From: Streptomyces melanogenes | GTDB lineage: Bacteria > Actinomycetota > Actinomycetes > Streptomycetales > Streptomycetaceae | Direction: 5' to 3' | Assembly: GCF_014649795.1 (NCBI RefSeq) | Contig: NZ_BMTS01000010.1 | Location: forward strand, 124,001 to 188,000 | DNA length: 64,000 nucleotides | Shown here: in pieces, positions 49,914 through 57,528 of the stretch | Layout of the letters: each line of letters begins with the position of its first letter | How positions within the stretch are numbered: the first letter of the stretch is position 1 | The notes under the pieces: model-generated | Databases searched by the model: none | What the model was told of the DNA's origin: nothing | What the model saw: only the letters and a program-made list of their open reading frames with translations | Made by a program: the position numbers and the translations under genes

Positions 49914-49939
49914 CGCGGGCCCGGCCTCCCGGGCCCGCG
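49914..49939. terminator. Bidirectional hairpin terminator
   Basis: CGCGGGCCCGG and CCGGGCCCGCG are perfect 11-bp complements around a four-base loop, immediately after the stop codon of the oxidoreductase gene and 27 bases before the end of the convergent flavoprotein gene. It can serve both. Confidence 0.75.
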
Positions 49940-49966
49940 TCCGGACCTCCCGTCAGGTGCTCTCCG

Positions 49967-51199
49967 CTAGGAGCTACGACGGTCCACCGCGTCCAGGACG
50001 CGCCGCGCCATCGGGTGCGTACGCACCATGCCCGCCAGGGTCGTCGAGCCGCGGGTGATGTCCGCGAAGGCCTTCCAGGCCGGGCGGAAGCCGGTGATCG
50101 CGGCGTGCAGCATCGTCGGGCGCTTCTCGAACAGCGTCAGCATCCGGCGGCCCACGCCCATCTCGACACCGAGGCCCGCCTTGATGGCGAACGCGTAGTT
50201 CAGCGCCTGGCGGCGGGCGTCCACGGCGTCCTGGGACTCCGCGATCCGCACCGCCCACTCGCCCGCGAGCCGCCCCGAGCGCAGCGCGAACGAGATGCCC
50301 TCCCGGGTCCACGGCTCCAGCAGCCCCGCCGCGTCCCCGCACACCAGGACCCGGCCGCGGGACAGCGGCGAGTCGTCGCTGCGGCACCGGGTCAGATGCC
50401 CCGACGAGATCGCGGGCTCGAAGCCGGCCAGGCCGAGCCGGGCGATGAAGTCCTCCAGGTACCGCTTGGTCCCGGCACCCTCGCCGCGCGCCGAGATCAC
50501 CCCGACCGTGAGAGTGTCGCCCTTGGGGAAGACCCAGCCGTAACTCCCGGGCATCGGCCCCCAGTCGATGAGCACCCGGCCCGCCCAGTCCTCGGCGACC
50601 GTCGCGGGCACCGGGATCTCCGCCTCCAGGCCGAGGTCCACCTGGTCGAGCTTGACGCCGACATGGGCTCCTATGCGGCTCGCGCTGCCGTCGGCGCCGA
50701 CCACCGCGCGCGCCAGGACGGTCTCGCCGCCGGCCAGGACGACCGCCACCGTACGCCGGTCGGGCACCGCCGAGCCGTGCTGCTCGACGCGCTGGACGGT
50801 CACTCCGGTGCGCAGCTCGGCGCCCGCCTTCTGGGCCGCCTCGACCAGACCGGCGTCGAACTCCGCCCGATTGATCAGGCCGAACAGCATCTGCCGGGAG
50901 CGGCGGGTGCGGGTCAGTTTGCCGTTGAGGGAGAAGGTGACCGCGTGCACCCGCTCCTTCAGAGGCAGTTCGAACCCGGGCGGCAGGGCGTCCCGCGACG
51001 GTCCGATGATGCCGCCGCCGCACGTCTTGTAGCGGGGCAGCTCGGCCTTCTCCAGGAGGAGCACCCGCCGGCCCGCGACCGCCGCCGCGTAGGCCGCCGA
51101 GGCCCCCGCCGGTCCGGCACCGACCACGACGACATCCCACACGGGCGAGGCCCCCGGCTCGTCGTGCTGCGTCCCGGCATCTGCGTTCTCGCTGCTCAC
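49967..51199 (-). CDS. Geranylgeranyl reductase family FAD-dependent oxidoreductase
   Basis: 410 residues from GTG 51199. FAD-binding motifs: VVVVGAGPAGASAAYAAAVA (about 23-42), LLLEKAELPRYKTCGGGI, VGADGSASRIG and CGDAAGLLEPWTREGISFAL (about 285). The KTCGGG segment and the GDAAG..P..REGI pattern are hallmarks of geranylgeranyl reductases, which saturate isoprenoid chains of menaquinone, chlorophyll or archaeal lipids. In actinobacteria the homologue MenJ reduces one isoprene of menaquinone. No menaquinone gene is in this window, so the assignment to MenJ is only likely. The divergent gap carries a palindrome at 51312. Confidence 0.88.
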   Translation of the reverse strand: MSSENADAGTQHDEPGASPVWDVVVVGAGPAGASAAYAAAVAGRRVLLLEKAELPRYKTCGGGIIGPSRDALPPGFELPLKERVHAVTFSLNGKLTRTRRSRQMLFGLINRAEFDAGLVEAAQKAGAELRTGVTVQRVEQHGSAVPDRRTVAVVLAGGETVLARAVVGADGSASRIGAHVGVKLDQVDLGLEAEIPVPATVAEDWAGRVLIDWGPMPGSYGWVFPKGDTLTVGVISARGEGAGTKRYLEDFIARLGLAGFEPAISSGHLTRCRSDDSPLSRGRVLVCGDAAGLLEPWTREGISFALRSGRLAGEWAVRIAESQDAVDARRQALNYAFAIKAGLGVEMGVGRRMLTLFEKRPTMLHAAITGFRPAWKAFADITRGSTTLAGMVRTHPMARRVLDAVDRRSS

Positions 51200-51311
51200 G
51201 ATGTGCTTCTGCTCCTGATCCGACCCGTGGTCAAGCTGACGACGGCATCCTACGGCGCGGTAGGGCCCGGCCACCCTGTGGGAGGATCGGCCCTACCTTC
51301 GTCATACATTC

Positions 51312-51331
51312 ACGTGCACTTGCGTACACGT
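51312..51331. promoter_or_regulatory. Palindrome upstream of the dipeptidase gene
   Basis: ACGTGCAC and GTACACGT are inverted with one mismatch and a four-base spacer, about 33 bp before the dipeptidase ATG. GTAGGGCC (51260) and GGCCCTAC (51289) form a second inverted pair. Either could be an operator in the divergent gap. Confidence 0.4.
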
Positions 51332-51363
51332 ACATCAACGTCGCACCCACGAGGAGCGTGCCC

Positions 51364-52728
51364 ATGACCGCGAATCCGATCGCCGAGACCGTCGCCTCAC
51401 TGATGCCCCGCGCACAGGCGGAGCTCACGGAACTGGTGGCGTTCCAGTCGGTGGCGGACGAGGCGGTGGCGCCCAGGAGCGAGTGCGAGGCGGCCGCGGC
51501 GTGGGTGGCCGGGGCGCTGCGCGACGAGGGTTTCCAGGACGTGGCCCTGCTCGACACCCCCGACGGCTCCCAGTCGGTCTACGGCTACCTGCCCGGCCCG
51601 GCGGACGCGCCCACCGTGCTGCTGTACGCGCACTACGACGTCCAGCCGATGCTGGACGAGTCCGCGTGGCTGAGCCCGCCGTTCGAGCTGACCGAGCGCG
51701 ACGGCCGCTGGTACGGACGCGGGGCCGCCGACTGCAAGGGCGGCTTCATCATGCACCTGCTCGCGCTGCGCGCCCTGAAGGCGAACGGCGGCGTCCCGGT
51801 CTCCGTGAAGGTGATCGTCGAGGGCTCCGAGGAGCAGGGCACCGGCGGTCTCGAGCGGTACGCCGAGGCGCACCCCGAGCTGCTGACGGCCGACGCGATC
51901 GTCATCGGGGACACGGGCAACTTCCGGGTCGGTCTGCCGACGGTCACCGCGACCCTGCGCGGCATGACGATGATCCGGGTGCGGATCGACACGCTCGAAG
52001 GCAACCTGCACTCGGGCCAGTTCGGCGGCGCGGCGCCCGACGCGCTGGCCGCGCTGATCCGCGTACTGGACTCGCTGCGGGACGAGAGCGGGCAGACGGT
52101 CGTCGAGGGGCTGCCCGCCGACGCCTCGTGGGACGGGCTGCAGTACCCGGAGGGCGAGTTCCGCAAGGACGCCAGGGTCCTGGACGGGGTGGGGCTGCCC
52201 GGCGCGGGCACCGTGGCCGACCGCATCTGGGCGCGTCCGGCCGTCACCGTGATCGGGATCGACTGCCACCCGGTGGCGGGCGCGACCCCGTCCATCCCGG
52301 CGAGCGCGCGGGCGCAGATCAGCCTGCGGGTGCCGCCGGGCCAGGACGCGGCCGAGGCGACCAAGCTGCTGTTCGCCCACATCGAGAAGCACACCCCGTG
52401 GAACGCGCGGGTCTCCTTCGAGCAGGTCGGCCAGGGCCAGCCGTTCCGCGCGGACATCACCAGCCCCGCGTACACCTCGATGGCCGAGGCGATGCGGATC
52501 GCGTACCCGGGCGAGGAGATGCAGTCCTCCGGCATGGGCGGCTCCATCCCGCTGTGCAACACCCTGGCCGCGCTCTACCCGCAGGCCGAGATCCTGCTGA
52601 TCGGGCTGAGCGAGCCGGAGGCGCAGATCCACGCGGTGAACGAGAGCGTGTCGCCGCAGGAGCTGGAGCGGCTCTCGGTCGCGGAGGCGCACTTCCTGGT
52701 CAACTACGCGGCCTCCAAGCAGGCGTGA
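51364..52728 (+). CDS. M20-family dipeptidase
   Basis: 454 residues from ATG 51364, seven bases after GAGGAG. The di-zinc site residues appear in order: His in LLYAHYDVQP (about 86), Asp in GRGAADCKGG (about 121), Glu pair in VEGSEEQGTGG (about 158), Asp/Glu in IVIGDTGN and His near the end (AQIHAVNES). The HSGQFGGAAPDA segment belongs to the dimerisation domain. These cytoplasmic peptidases hydrolyse dipeptides such as carnosine-like or Xaa-Xaa substrates. Hairpins overlap and follow the stop codon. Confidence 0.93.
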   Translation: MTANPIAETVASLMPRAQAELTELVAFQSVADEAVAPRSECEAAAAWVAGALRDEGFQDVALLDTPDGSQSVYGYLPGPADAPTVLLYAHYDVQPMLDESAWLSPPFELTERDGRWYGRGAADCKGGFIMHLLALRALKANGGVPVSVKVIVEGSEEQGTGGLERYAEAHPELLTADAIVIGDTGNFRVGLPTVTATLRGMTMIRVRIDTLEGNLHSGQFGGAAPDALAALIRVLDSLRDESGQTVVEGLPADASWDGLQYPEGEFRKDARVLDGVGLPGAGTVADRIWARPAVTVIGIDCHPVAGATPSIPASARAQISLRVPPGQDAAEATKLLFAHIEKHTPWNARVSFEQVGQGQPFRADITSPAYTSMAEAMRIAYPGEEMQSSGMGGSIPLCNTLAALYPQAEILLIGLSEPEAQIHAVNESVSPQELERLSVAEAHFLVNYAASKQA

Positions 52729-52759
52729 CGAAACGTCACGCCCTCCCGGGGGCGTGACG
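52722..52759 (+). terminator. Stop-overlapping hairpin with alternative pairing
   Basis: GGCGTGACG (52722-52730, holding the TGA stop) and CGTCACGCC (52734-52742) form a 9-bp perfect hairpin with an AAA loop. The middle strand, CGTCACGCCC, can instead pair with GGGCGTGACG at 52750-52759. The two hairpins exclude each other. The simplest reading is a terminator for the dipeptidase gene. Confidence 0.6.
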
Positions 52760-52796
52760 GACCACCTCACGCTCTGGGCGGAATCGCGCAGAGCGT

Positions 52797-52846
52797 AGAT
52801 CCATGCGACGGACGCGACCGCCGCCGTACGTTCGTCGCATGGATCT
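52797..52846 (+). promoter_or_regulatory. Long inverted repeat enclosing the metallo-hydrolase start codon
   Basis: AGATCCATGCGACG (52797-52810) and CGTCGCATGGATCT (52833-52846) are exact 14-bp complements; the RNA stem can extend to 17 pairs with one G-U. The ATG at 52839 lies in the right arm. A transcript starting upstream would bury its start codon, while a leaderless one would lack the left arm. Confidence 0.7.
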
Positions 52847-53525
52847 CGTACGGATTACCGATGAACTGCACATGTTCCGCTTCCCCATCGGCCAGGCGTA
52901 TCTGTGGCGCGACGGGGACGAGTTGACGCTGGTGGACGCGGGGGATGTGAACGCCGCCGCGCCCATCGAGGAGGCGATACGCGGCCTGGGGCTCGCCCCG
53001 GCCGCCCTCCGCCGGATCGTGATCACCCATGGCCACCGGGACCACTACGGCGCGGCCGGGGAGCTGGCCGAGCGGTACGGGGCCGAGGTGGTCGCCCACC
53101 CGCTGGACGCGCCGGTGATCCGGGGCGAGCGGCCGGTGCCGGAACCGGATCTGCTGGAGTGGGAACTTCCGCTGTACGAGCACGCGTTGGCGGTGCCGGA
53201 GGCACCCCCGACGCGGGTCGACCGCGAGGTCGAGGACGGGGAGGTGCTCGACTTCGGCGGCGGCGCGGTGGTGGTCCACTCCCCCGGCCACACCGACGGC
53301 TCGATCGGCATCCATCTGCCGCGCCACGGCGTGCTCTTCACCGGCGACTGCGTGGCCGGGGTGGGCCAGGTGATGCTGGGCGTCTTCAACGTGGACCGGG
53401 CCCGCGCGCAGGCGTCCTTCCGCCGTCTCGCCGCGCTCGCCCCGTCGGTGGCGTGCTTCGGGCACGGGGACCCGCTGACGCTGGACGCGGCGAAGGTGCT
53501 GAGGGAGACGGCGGAACTGGACTGA
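52839..53525 (+). CDS. Metallo-beta-lactamase-fold hydrolase
   Basis: 228 residues from ATG 52839 (MDLVRITDELHMFRFPIGQA). The binuclear metal motif is intact: THGHRDHYGA (about 70-79), His in VVHSPGHTDGS (about 151), Asp in LFTGDCVAG (about 171) and a final His in FGHGDPLT (about 213). The superfamily covers glyoxalase II, lactonases and many hydrolases; the compact size and GQAYLWRDGDELTLVDAG start suggest a thioesterase/lactonase-like enzyme of unknown substrate. An in-frame ATG at 52803 would add MRRTRPPPYVRR but lies in the left arm of the inverted repeat. Confidence 0.9.
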   Translation: MDLVRITDELHMFRFPIGQAYLWRDGDELTLVDAGDVNAAAPIEEAIRGLGLAPAALRRIVITHGHRDHYGAAGELAERYGAEVVAHPLDAPVIRGERPVPEPDLLEWELPLYEHALAVPEAPPTRVDREVEDGEVLDFGGGAVVVHSPGHTDGSIGIHLPRHGVLFTGDCVAGVGQVMLGVFNVDRARAQASFRRLAALAPSVACFGHGDPLTLDAAKVLRETAELD

Positions 53526-53540
53526 CGGACGGCGACCGAG

Positions 53541-53570
53541 TGGGACTGGCGCCTGCGGCGCCTCAGCCCA
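53541..53570. terminator. Hairpin between convergent genes
   Basis: GGCGCC repeats around TGC form a stem that extends, past a small internal loop, to TGGG/CCCA. It sits between the convergent metallo-hydrolase and P-loop/Nudix genes and slightly overlaps the latter's 3' end. No T-tract. Confidence 0.4.
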
Positions 53571-54600
53571 CCGGCACCCCCGCCTCCAGGTTGAGCACCG
53601 TCGACTTCTCCCGGGCCCGCAGCGCCCAGCGCAGCCGTTCGTAGCGGGCGGGCGGCAGCAGTCGGGACGCCTCCTCCTCGCCGACGAACCGCCAGTCGCG
53701 CAGTTCGGAGCCCGGCAGCAGGACCTGCCCGGCCCCGGCGCTGTCGAGCCGGCCGCCGTCGAAGAGCAGCCGCAGCCCGCCGTAGCCGGGCGGGGCGGGC
53801 GGCTCCCAGTCGACGACCAGGAGCCGGGGCACCCGGTCGAGCCGTATGCCTATCTCCTCCTCGACCTCACGCATGCCCGCCCGGGCGGGCGCCTCGCCGC
53901 GCTCCACCACACCGCCGGGGAACTCCCAGCCGGGCTTGTACGTCGGATCCACCAGGAGCACCCGGTCGCTCTCGTCGAAGAGCAGCACCCCGGCGGCGAG
54001 CGTCTCGGCGGTCGGCTCCGGGGTCTGGACGATCTCGCTGACGGCGGCGGCTCCGGTGCGTACGGCCTCGGCGATGCGCTCGGCGGTCTCGCGCGGGGTG
54101 AGCGCGCCGTTGTCGACGGCGTGGGCGTCCCCGGTCAGCCAGCCGAGGGCGGCCAGGTAGGGCGCGATGTGCTCGTACGCCCACTGGCGGCAGCGCTCGC
54201 TGGCCTCGGGGTCGTCAGGGACTTCGACACGGGCGGCGATCCGGTCGCGCAGGATCGTTTCCTCATGCGTCAGGAGCACATGCCGCACCGGTATGCGGCG
54301 AGAGGCGAGGCCGCCGAAGATCTCGTCGCGGTACTCCTGCCGCAGCAGCGTCATGGGCACCACGAGCACCCCACCGACCTCGGCGAGCAGCGCGGCCGCG
54401 CCGTCCACCACGAGCCGCCGCCACATGGGCAGGTCCTGGTAGTCGCCGACCTCGGCGAGCCGCTTCTGCGGCAGCAGGTACCGGAGCGCGCCGCCGATCA
54501 CCTCGGGGTCGTACAAGGTGCTGTTCGGGATCAGGTCGACCAGTTCGCGCGCGGTGCTGGTCTTGCCCGCGCCGAACGCACCGTTGATCCAGACGATCAC
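53563..54600 (-). CDS. P-loop kinase-like / Nudix hydrolase fusion
   Basis: 345 residues from GTG 54600, five bases after AGAGGGGGAA, which decides the start over ATG 54618. Residues about 1-180 are a P-loop nucleoside-kinase-like domain: WINGAFGAGKTSTARELVDL (Walker A GAFGAGKTS), VDGAAALLAEVGGVLVVPMT, HVLLTHEETILRDRIAARVE. Residues about 205-340 are a Nudix domain with a complete box: GGVVERGEAPARAGMREVEE then EIGI, metal ligands intact. Fused kinase-Nudix proteins are rare; such pairs could phosphorylate and hydrolyse related nucleotides or sugars (for example NAD or RNA-cap salvage). That role is speculative. Confidence 0.88.
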   Translation of the reverse strand: MIVWINGAFGAGKTSTARELVDLIPNSTLYDPEVIGGALRYLLPQKRLAEVGDYQDLPMWRRLVVDGAAALLAEVGGVLVVPMTLLRQEYRDEIFGGLASRRIPVRHVLLTHEETILRDRIAARVEVPDDPEASERCRQWAYEHIAPYLAALGWLTGDAHAVDNGALTPRETAERIAEAVRTGAAAVSEIVQTPEPTAETLAAGVLLFDESDRVLLVDPTYKPGWEFPGGVVERGEAPARAGMREVEEEIGIRLDRVPRLLVVDWEPPAPPGYGGLRLLFDGGRLDSAGAGQVLLPGSELRDWRFVGEEEASRLLPPARYERLRWALRAREKSTVLNLEAGVPVG

Positions 54601-54840
54601 GGTTTCCCCCTCTTCCATAGCCCCCAGTGGATTGCCCGCAACAGAGTGCCACGGAAACCCCGGGGCGGAACCGGGCGTCCTGATCTTGCACACAACTGTG
54701 GCACCCCTGTTGCACGTTGCCCGAGCCTTTCCGGCCGCGCGACGCGTCCTCCTCCATGAGCACCGGCCACGGGGGGCCGTAACGCATCTGATGGGAACAT
54801 CGTTGTGCGAGTGCCGGAAGAGAGTGAGGGGGTGCGACGA

Positions 54841-55017
54841 ATGCGTCGTACTGTGCTGGAGCGCTTTCCCGCGGGCGGCCCGCGCGGCAGCTGGCCCGCC
54901 GAGGAGTTCGCCCGCGACCGCCGCGACGAGGGCGTCCCGGCGGAGGTCGTGATGGACCTGGAGTCGGACACGTTCCTGGTGGTGGTGCACCAGTACAGCC
55001 CGGAGACGGCGCACTGA
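54841..55017 (+). CDS. Small hypothetical protein
   Basis: 58 residues from ATG 54841, preceded by GAGTGAGGGGG. Sequence starts MRRTVLERFPAGGPRGSWPA and ends FLVVVHQYSPETAH; middle AEEFARDRRDEGVPAEVVMD. One short helix-strand pattern, no membrane segment, no cysteine. The coding frame has strong third-position G/C and a good ribosome site, which supports it as real, but I recognise no family. It is divergent from the P-loop/Nudix gene. Confidence 0.6.
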   Translation: MRRTVLERFPAGGPRGSWPAEEFARDRRDEGVPAEVVMDLESDTFLVVVHQYSPETAH

Positions 55018-55030
55018 GCCCCGCCCCGGC

Positions 55031-55507
55031 CTATCGGTAGAAGACCGCGACGCCCCCGTGGTGCGAGCAGGCACCCTGGTGGTGGGCGGCGTACGAGAAC
55101 GTACCGTCGTTGCAGAGCGCGGTGGCCCCACCGTGGTCGTCGCCACTGGAGTCGTCGGAGCCACCTGACCCACCCGAGTCGTCCGAGCCGCCGGACGTAC
55201 TGGACCCACCGGTCACCCCGGAGCCGTCCACGTCGCCCGAGCCGTCGGACGCGTCTCCTCCGCCGCCCGTACCGCCGCTGTCCGGCGTGGTCGTGAGCGA
55301 CAGCAGCGGAGCCGGATCGGTCGGCGTGGGAGTGGGCGTCGGGCTCTCGCTGGTGGCGAGGGCCGCCGGGGTCTGCGACGACTGGCTGGGTACGACCGTC
55401 TCACCCGCCTTCCCGTCCCCGGAGTCACCGCCTCCGCACCCGGTCAGGGCGAGCGCGGCGGCCGCGACGAACCCGGCGGCGAGGGTGGAGATGCGTGCGT
55501 GCTTCAT
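55031..55507 (-). CDS. DUF3761-type secreted lipoprotein
   Basis: 158 residues. A lipoprotein signal (MKHARISTLAAGFVAAAALA then LTGCGGG, Cys about 24) is followed by a long Ser/Gly/Asp/Pro/Thr-rich linker (about 30-125) and a short C-terminal domain ALCNDGTFSYAAHHQGACSH plus HGGVAVFY, the DUF3761 signature (C-N-D-G-T-x-S...H-H-x-G-x-C-S-x-H-x-G-V). Its two Cys and several His may bind metal or form a disulphide. Anchored outside the membrane; function unknown. Confidence 0.87.
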   Translation of the reverse strand: MKHARISTLAAGFVAAAALALTGCGGGDSGDGKAGETVVPSQSSQTPAALATSESPTPTPTPTDPAPLLSLTTTPDSGGTGGGGDASDGSGDVDGSGVTGGSSTSGGSDDSGGSGGSDDSSGDDHGGATALCNDGTFSYAAHHQGACSHHGGVAVFYR

Positions 55508-55640
55508 GTGGCCCCCCTGGGCGGTGAGACGGCCATCTCACCGCCACAGAGAGTCGCGGGTGACGGTAGTTGCGCATTCGTTACCGCATGGATTCAGCCA
55601 GTTGACCGACAGTTGTTCGCTTTGTGTGCGGACGTGCGCT

Positions 55641-56564
55641 CTACCCCTTGCTCGACCCCAGCGTCAGCCCCGCGATGAAGTGCCGCTGGAGCAGCAGGAA
55701 CACCAGGATCGTCGGGAGGGCCACTATCACCGAGCCCGCCGCCAGCAGGTTGTAGTCCGTGAAGAACTGGCCGCGCAGGTTGTTCAGGGCCGAGGTGACC
55801 GGGAGTTTGTCGCCGTCGGACATGAAGACCAGGGCCCACAGGAAGTCGTTGTACATCCAGGTGAACTGGAGCGTGGCCAGGGCCGCCAGGGCCGGGCGGC
55901 ACAGGGGCAGGGTGATGCGCCAGTACTGGGTCCACACGCCCGCGCCGTCGACGATCGCCGCCTCCAGGATCTCCTGCGGCAGGGTGCGCATGAAATTGGC
56001 CAGGACGAAGACGCAGAAGCCGATCTGGAAGCCGATGTGGACGAGGATCACGGCCCAGTACGAGTCGAACATCGTCATCGAGTCGGACATCCAGTACGGC
56101 AGCGGGATGCGGTTGAACAGCACGTACAGCGGGGTGACGATGACCTGTTGGGGCAGCAGGTTCCCGGCCGTGAACAGCATCAGCAGGACGATGCCGCCGC
56201 GCAGCCTGAGGCGGGAGACCGCGAAGGCCACGAAGGAGGCGAGGAACAGCGTCACCAGGACGCCCGGCACCGCGATGATCATCGTGTTGACGAAGTACTT
56301 CGTCATGCCGGAGTCGCTGAAGGCCTGTTTGTAGTAGTCGAAGGAGAGGTGCTTGGGAAGCGAGAAGTAGCCGTACTTCGACGTCTCGTCGTACGGGCGC
56401 AGCGACGCGTAGACCGCGAGCAGCAGCGGCGCCAGGAAGGCCAGCGAGACGGCCATCAGGAAGGCGTGCACGCCCAGGCGGCCGGGGCGCACCCGGCGGC
56501 GCCGGGCCGGGGGCGGCGCGGGCCGGGTGGTGACGGGGGCGGCGGGTGCGGTGTCCACGGTCAT
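55641..56564 (-). CDS. Carbohydrate ABC transporter permease (MalG type)
   Basis: 307 residues from ATG 56564, overlapping the stop of the upstream permease (ATGA). Six membrane helices; the EAA loop is EAAIVDGAGVWTQYWRITLP (about 215-234), the contact site for the ATPase. The C-terminus GLTLGSSKG is typical of MalG-type permeases of CUT1 sugar importers. It is the last gene of the binding protein/permease/permease operon. No ATPase gene is present; Streptomyces CUT1 systems generally share MsiK. Confidence 0.94.
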   Translation of the reverse strand: MTVDTAPAAPVTTRPAPPPARRRRVRPGRLGVHAFLMAVSLAFLAPLLLAVYASLRPYDETSKYGYFSLPKHLSFDYYKQAFSDSGMTKYFVNTMIIAVPGVLVTLFLASFVAFAVSRLRLRGGIVLLMLFTAGNLLPQQVIVTPLYVLFNRIPLPYWMSDSMTMFDSYWAVILVHIGFQIGFCVFVLANFMRTLPQEILEAAIVDGAGVWTQYWRITLPLCRPALAALATLQFTWMYNDFLWALVFMSDGDKLPVTSALNNLRGQFFTDYNLLAAGSVIVALPTILVFLLLQRHFIAGLTLGSSKG

Positions 56565-57475
56565 CGGCTCTTCTCCCCTCGGATCTCCTGGACCAGGTAC
56601 GTCACGACGAACCCGAGGGAGACGGTCAGCAGCACGACGGCGATGGCGGAGCCGAAGCCGATGCGGCTGGCCTCGCCGATGATGTTGTCGGTGACGAGTA
56701 CGGAGAGCACTTCGAGCCCGTTGCGGCCGTGGTTGACCGCGTACACGATGTCGAAGGCCCGCAGCGACTCGATGACGGTGATCACGCCCACGATCACGTT
56801 GACCGGGCGGAGGGTCGGCAGCACGACCCGGAAGAAGGTCTGGGCCTCGCCGGCGCCGTCGATCGCCGCCGCTTCCTTGAGCGTGGGGTCCACGGCCTTC
56901 AGCCCGGCGAGGTAGAGGATCATCACATAGCCCGTGTGCCGCCAGGCCGCCGCCAGCAGGATCATCCAGATGTTGAGGTCCGGGTCCCCCAGCCAGTCGG
57001 TCGGGTTCTGCTTGTCGCCGACGAGCGCGTTCAGCGCGCCCTGGTCGCGGGAGAAGACCAGTTGGGCGATGAAACCGACGACGGCGAGCGACAGCACGAC
57101 CGGCATGTAGAGCGTCGACTGGTAGAAGCGGCTGAAGCGCACGCCCCGGTCGATCAGCACGGCGAGCAGCAGCCCGAACGGGACGGCGACGAGGCCGAGG
57201 AACGCCAGCCACATCAGGTTGTGGCGGACCGCCGGCCAGAACGGCGGGTAGTTGGTGAAGATGTTGGTGTAGTTCTCCGTACCGACCCATTTGATGTCGC
57301 CGATCCCGTCCCAGCTGGTGAAGGAGAGGACGACGGAGGCGAGGGTCGGGCCCCACACGATGGCGAGGTCGAGCAGTACGGGTATGCCCAGCAGCACGCC
57401 GAGGACGACGAGGTCGCGGGCGGTGAACCGCCGCGGCCCTCGTCGTCCGGCGCGCCGTGCGGAGGTGAGCGCCAC
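56561..57475 (-). CDS. Carbohydrate ABC transporter permease (MalF type)
   Basis: 304 residues from GTG 57475, which has GGAG about ten bases upstream; a TTG further out (57511) is less likely. Six membrane helices with the EAA motif EAAAIDGAGEAQTFFRVVLP (about 205-224). The long first periplasmic loop (SFTSWDGIGDIKWVGTENYT, NIFTNYPPFWPAV) is as in MalF/LacF. It pairs with the MalG-type permease, which it overlaps by four bases, to form the membrane channel of a CUT1 importer; the upstream binding protein gives specificity. Confidence 0.94.
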   Translation of the reverse strand: MALTSARRAGRRGPRRFTARDLVVLGVLLGIPVLLDLAIVWGPTLASVVLSFTSWDGIGDIKWVGTENYTNIFTNYPPFWPAVRHNLMWLAFLGLVAVPFGLLLAVLIDRGVRFSRFYQSTLYMPVVLSLAVVGFIAQLVFSRDQGALNALVGDKQNPTDWLGDPDLNIWMILLAAAWRHTGYVMILYLAGLKAVDPTLKEAAAIDGAGEAQTFFRVVLPTLRPVNVIVGVITVIESLRAFDIVYAVNHGRNGLEVLSVLVTDNIIGEASRIGFGSAIAVVLLTVSLGFVVTYLVQEIRGEKSR

Positions 57476-57528
57476 GGCTGAGTACTCCAAGTCGGTGCGG
57501 GGGAAGGCCAATCGACGTCGGTCGGCTG

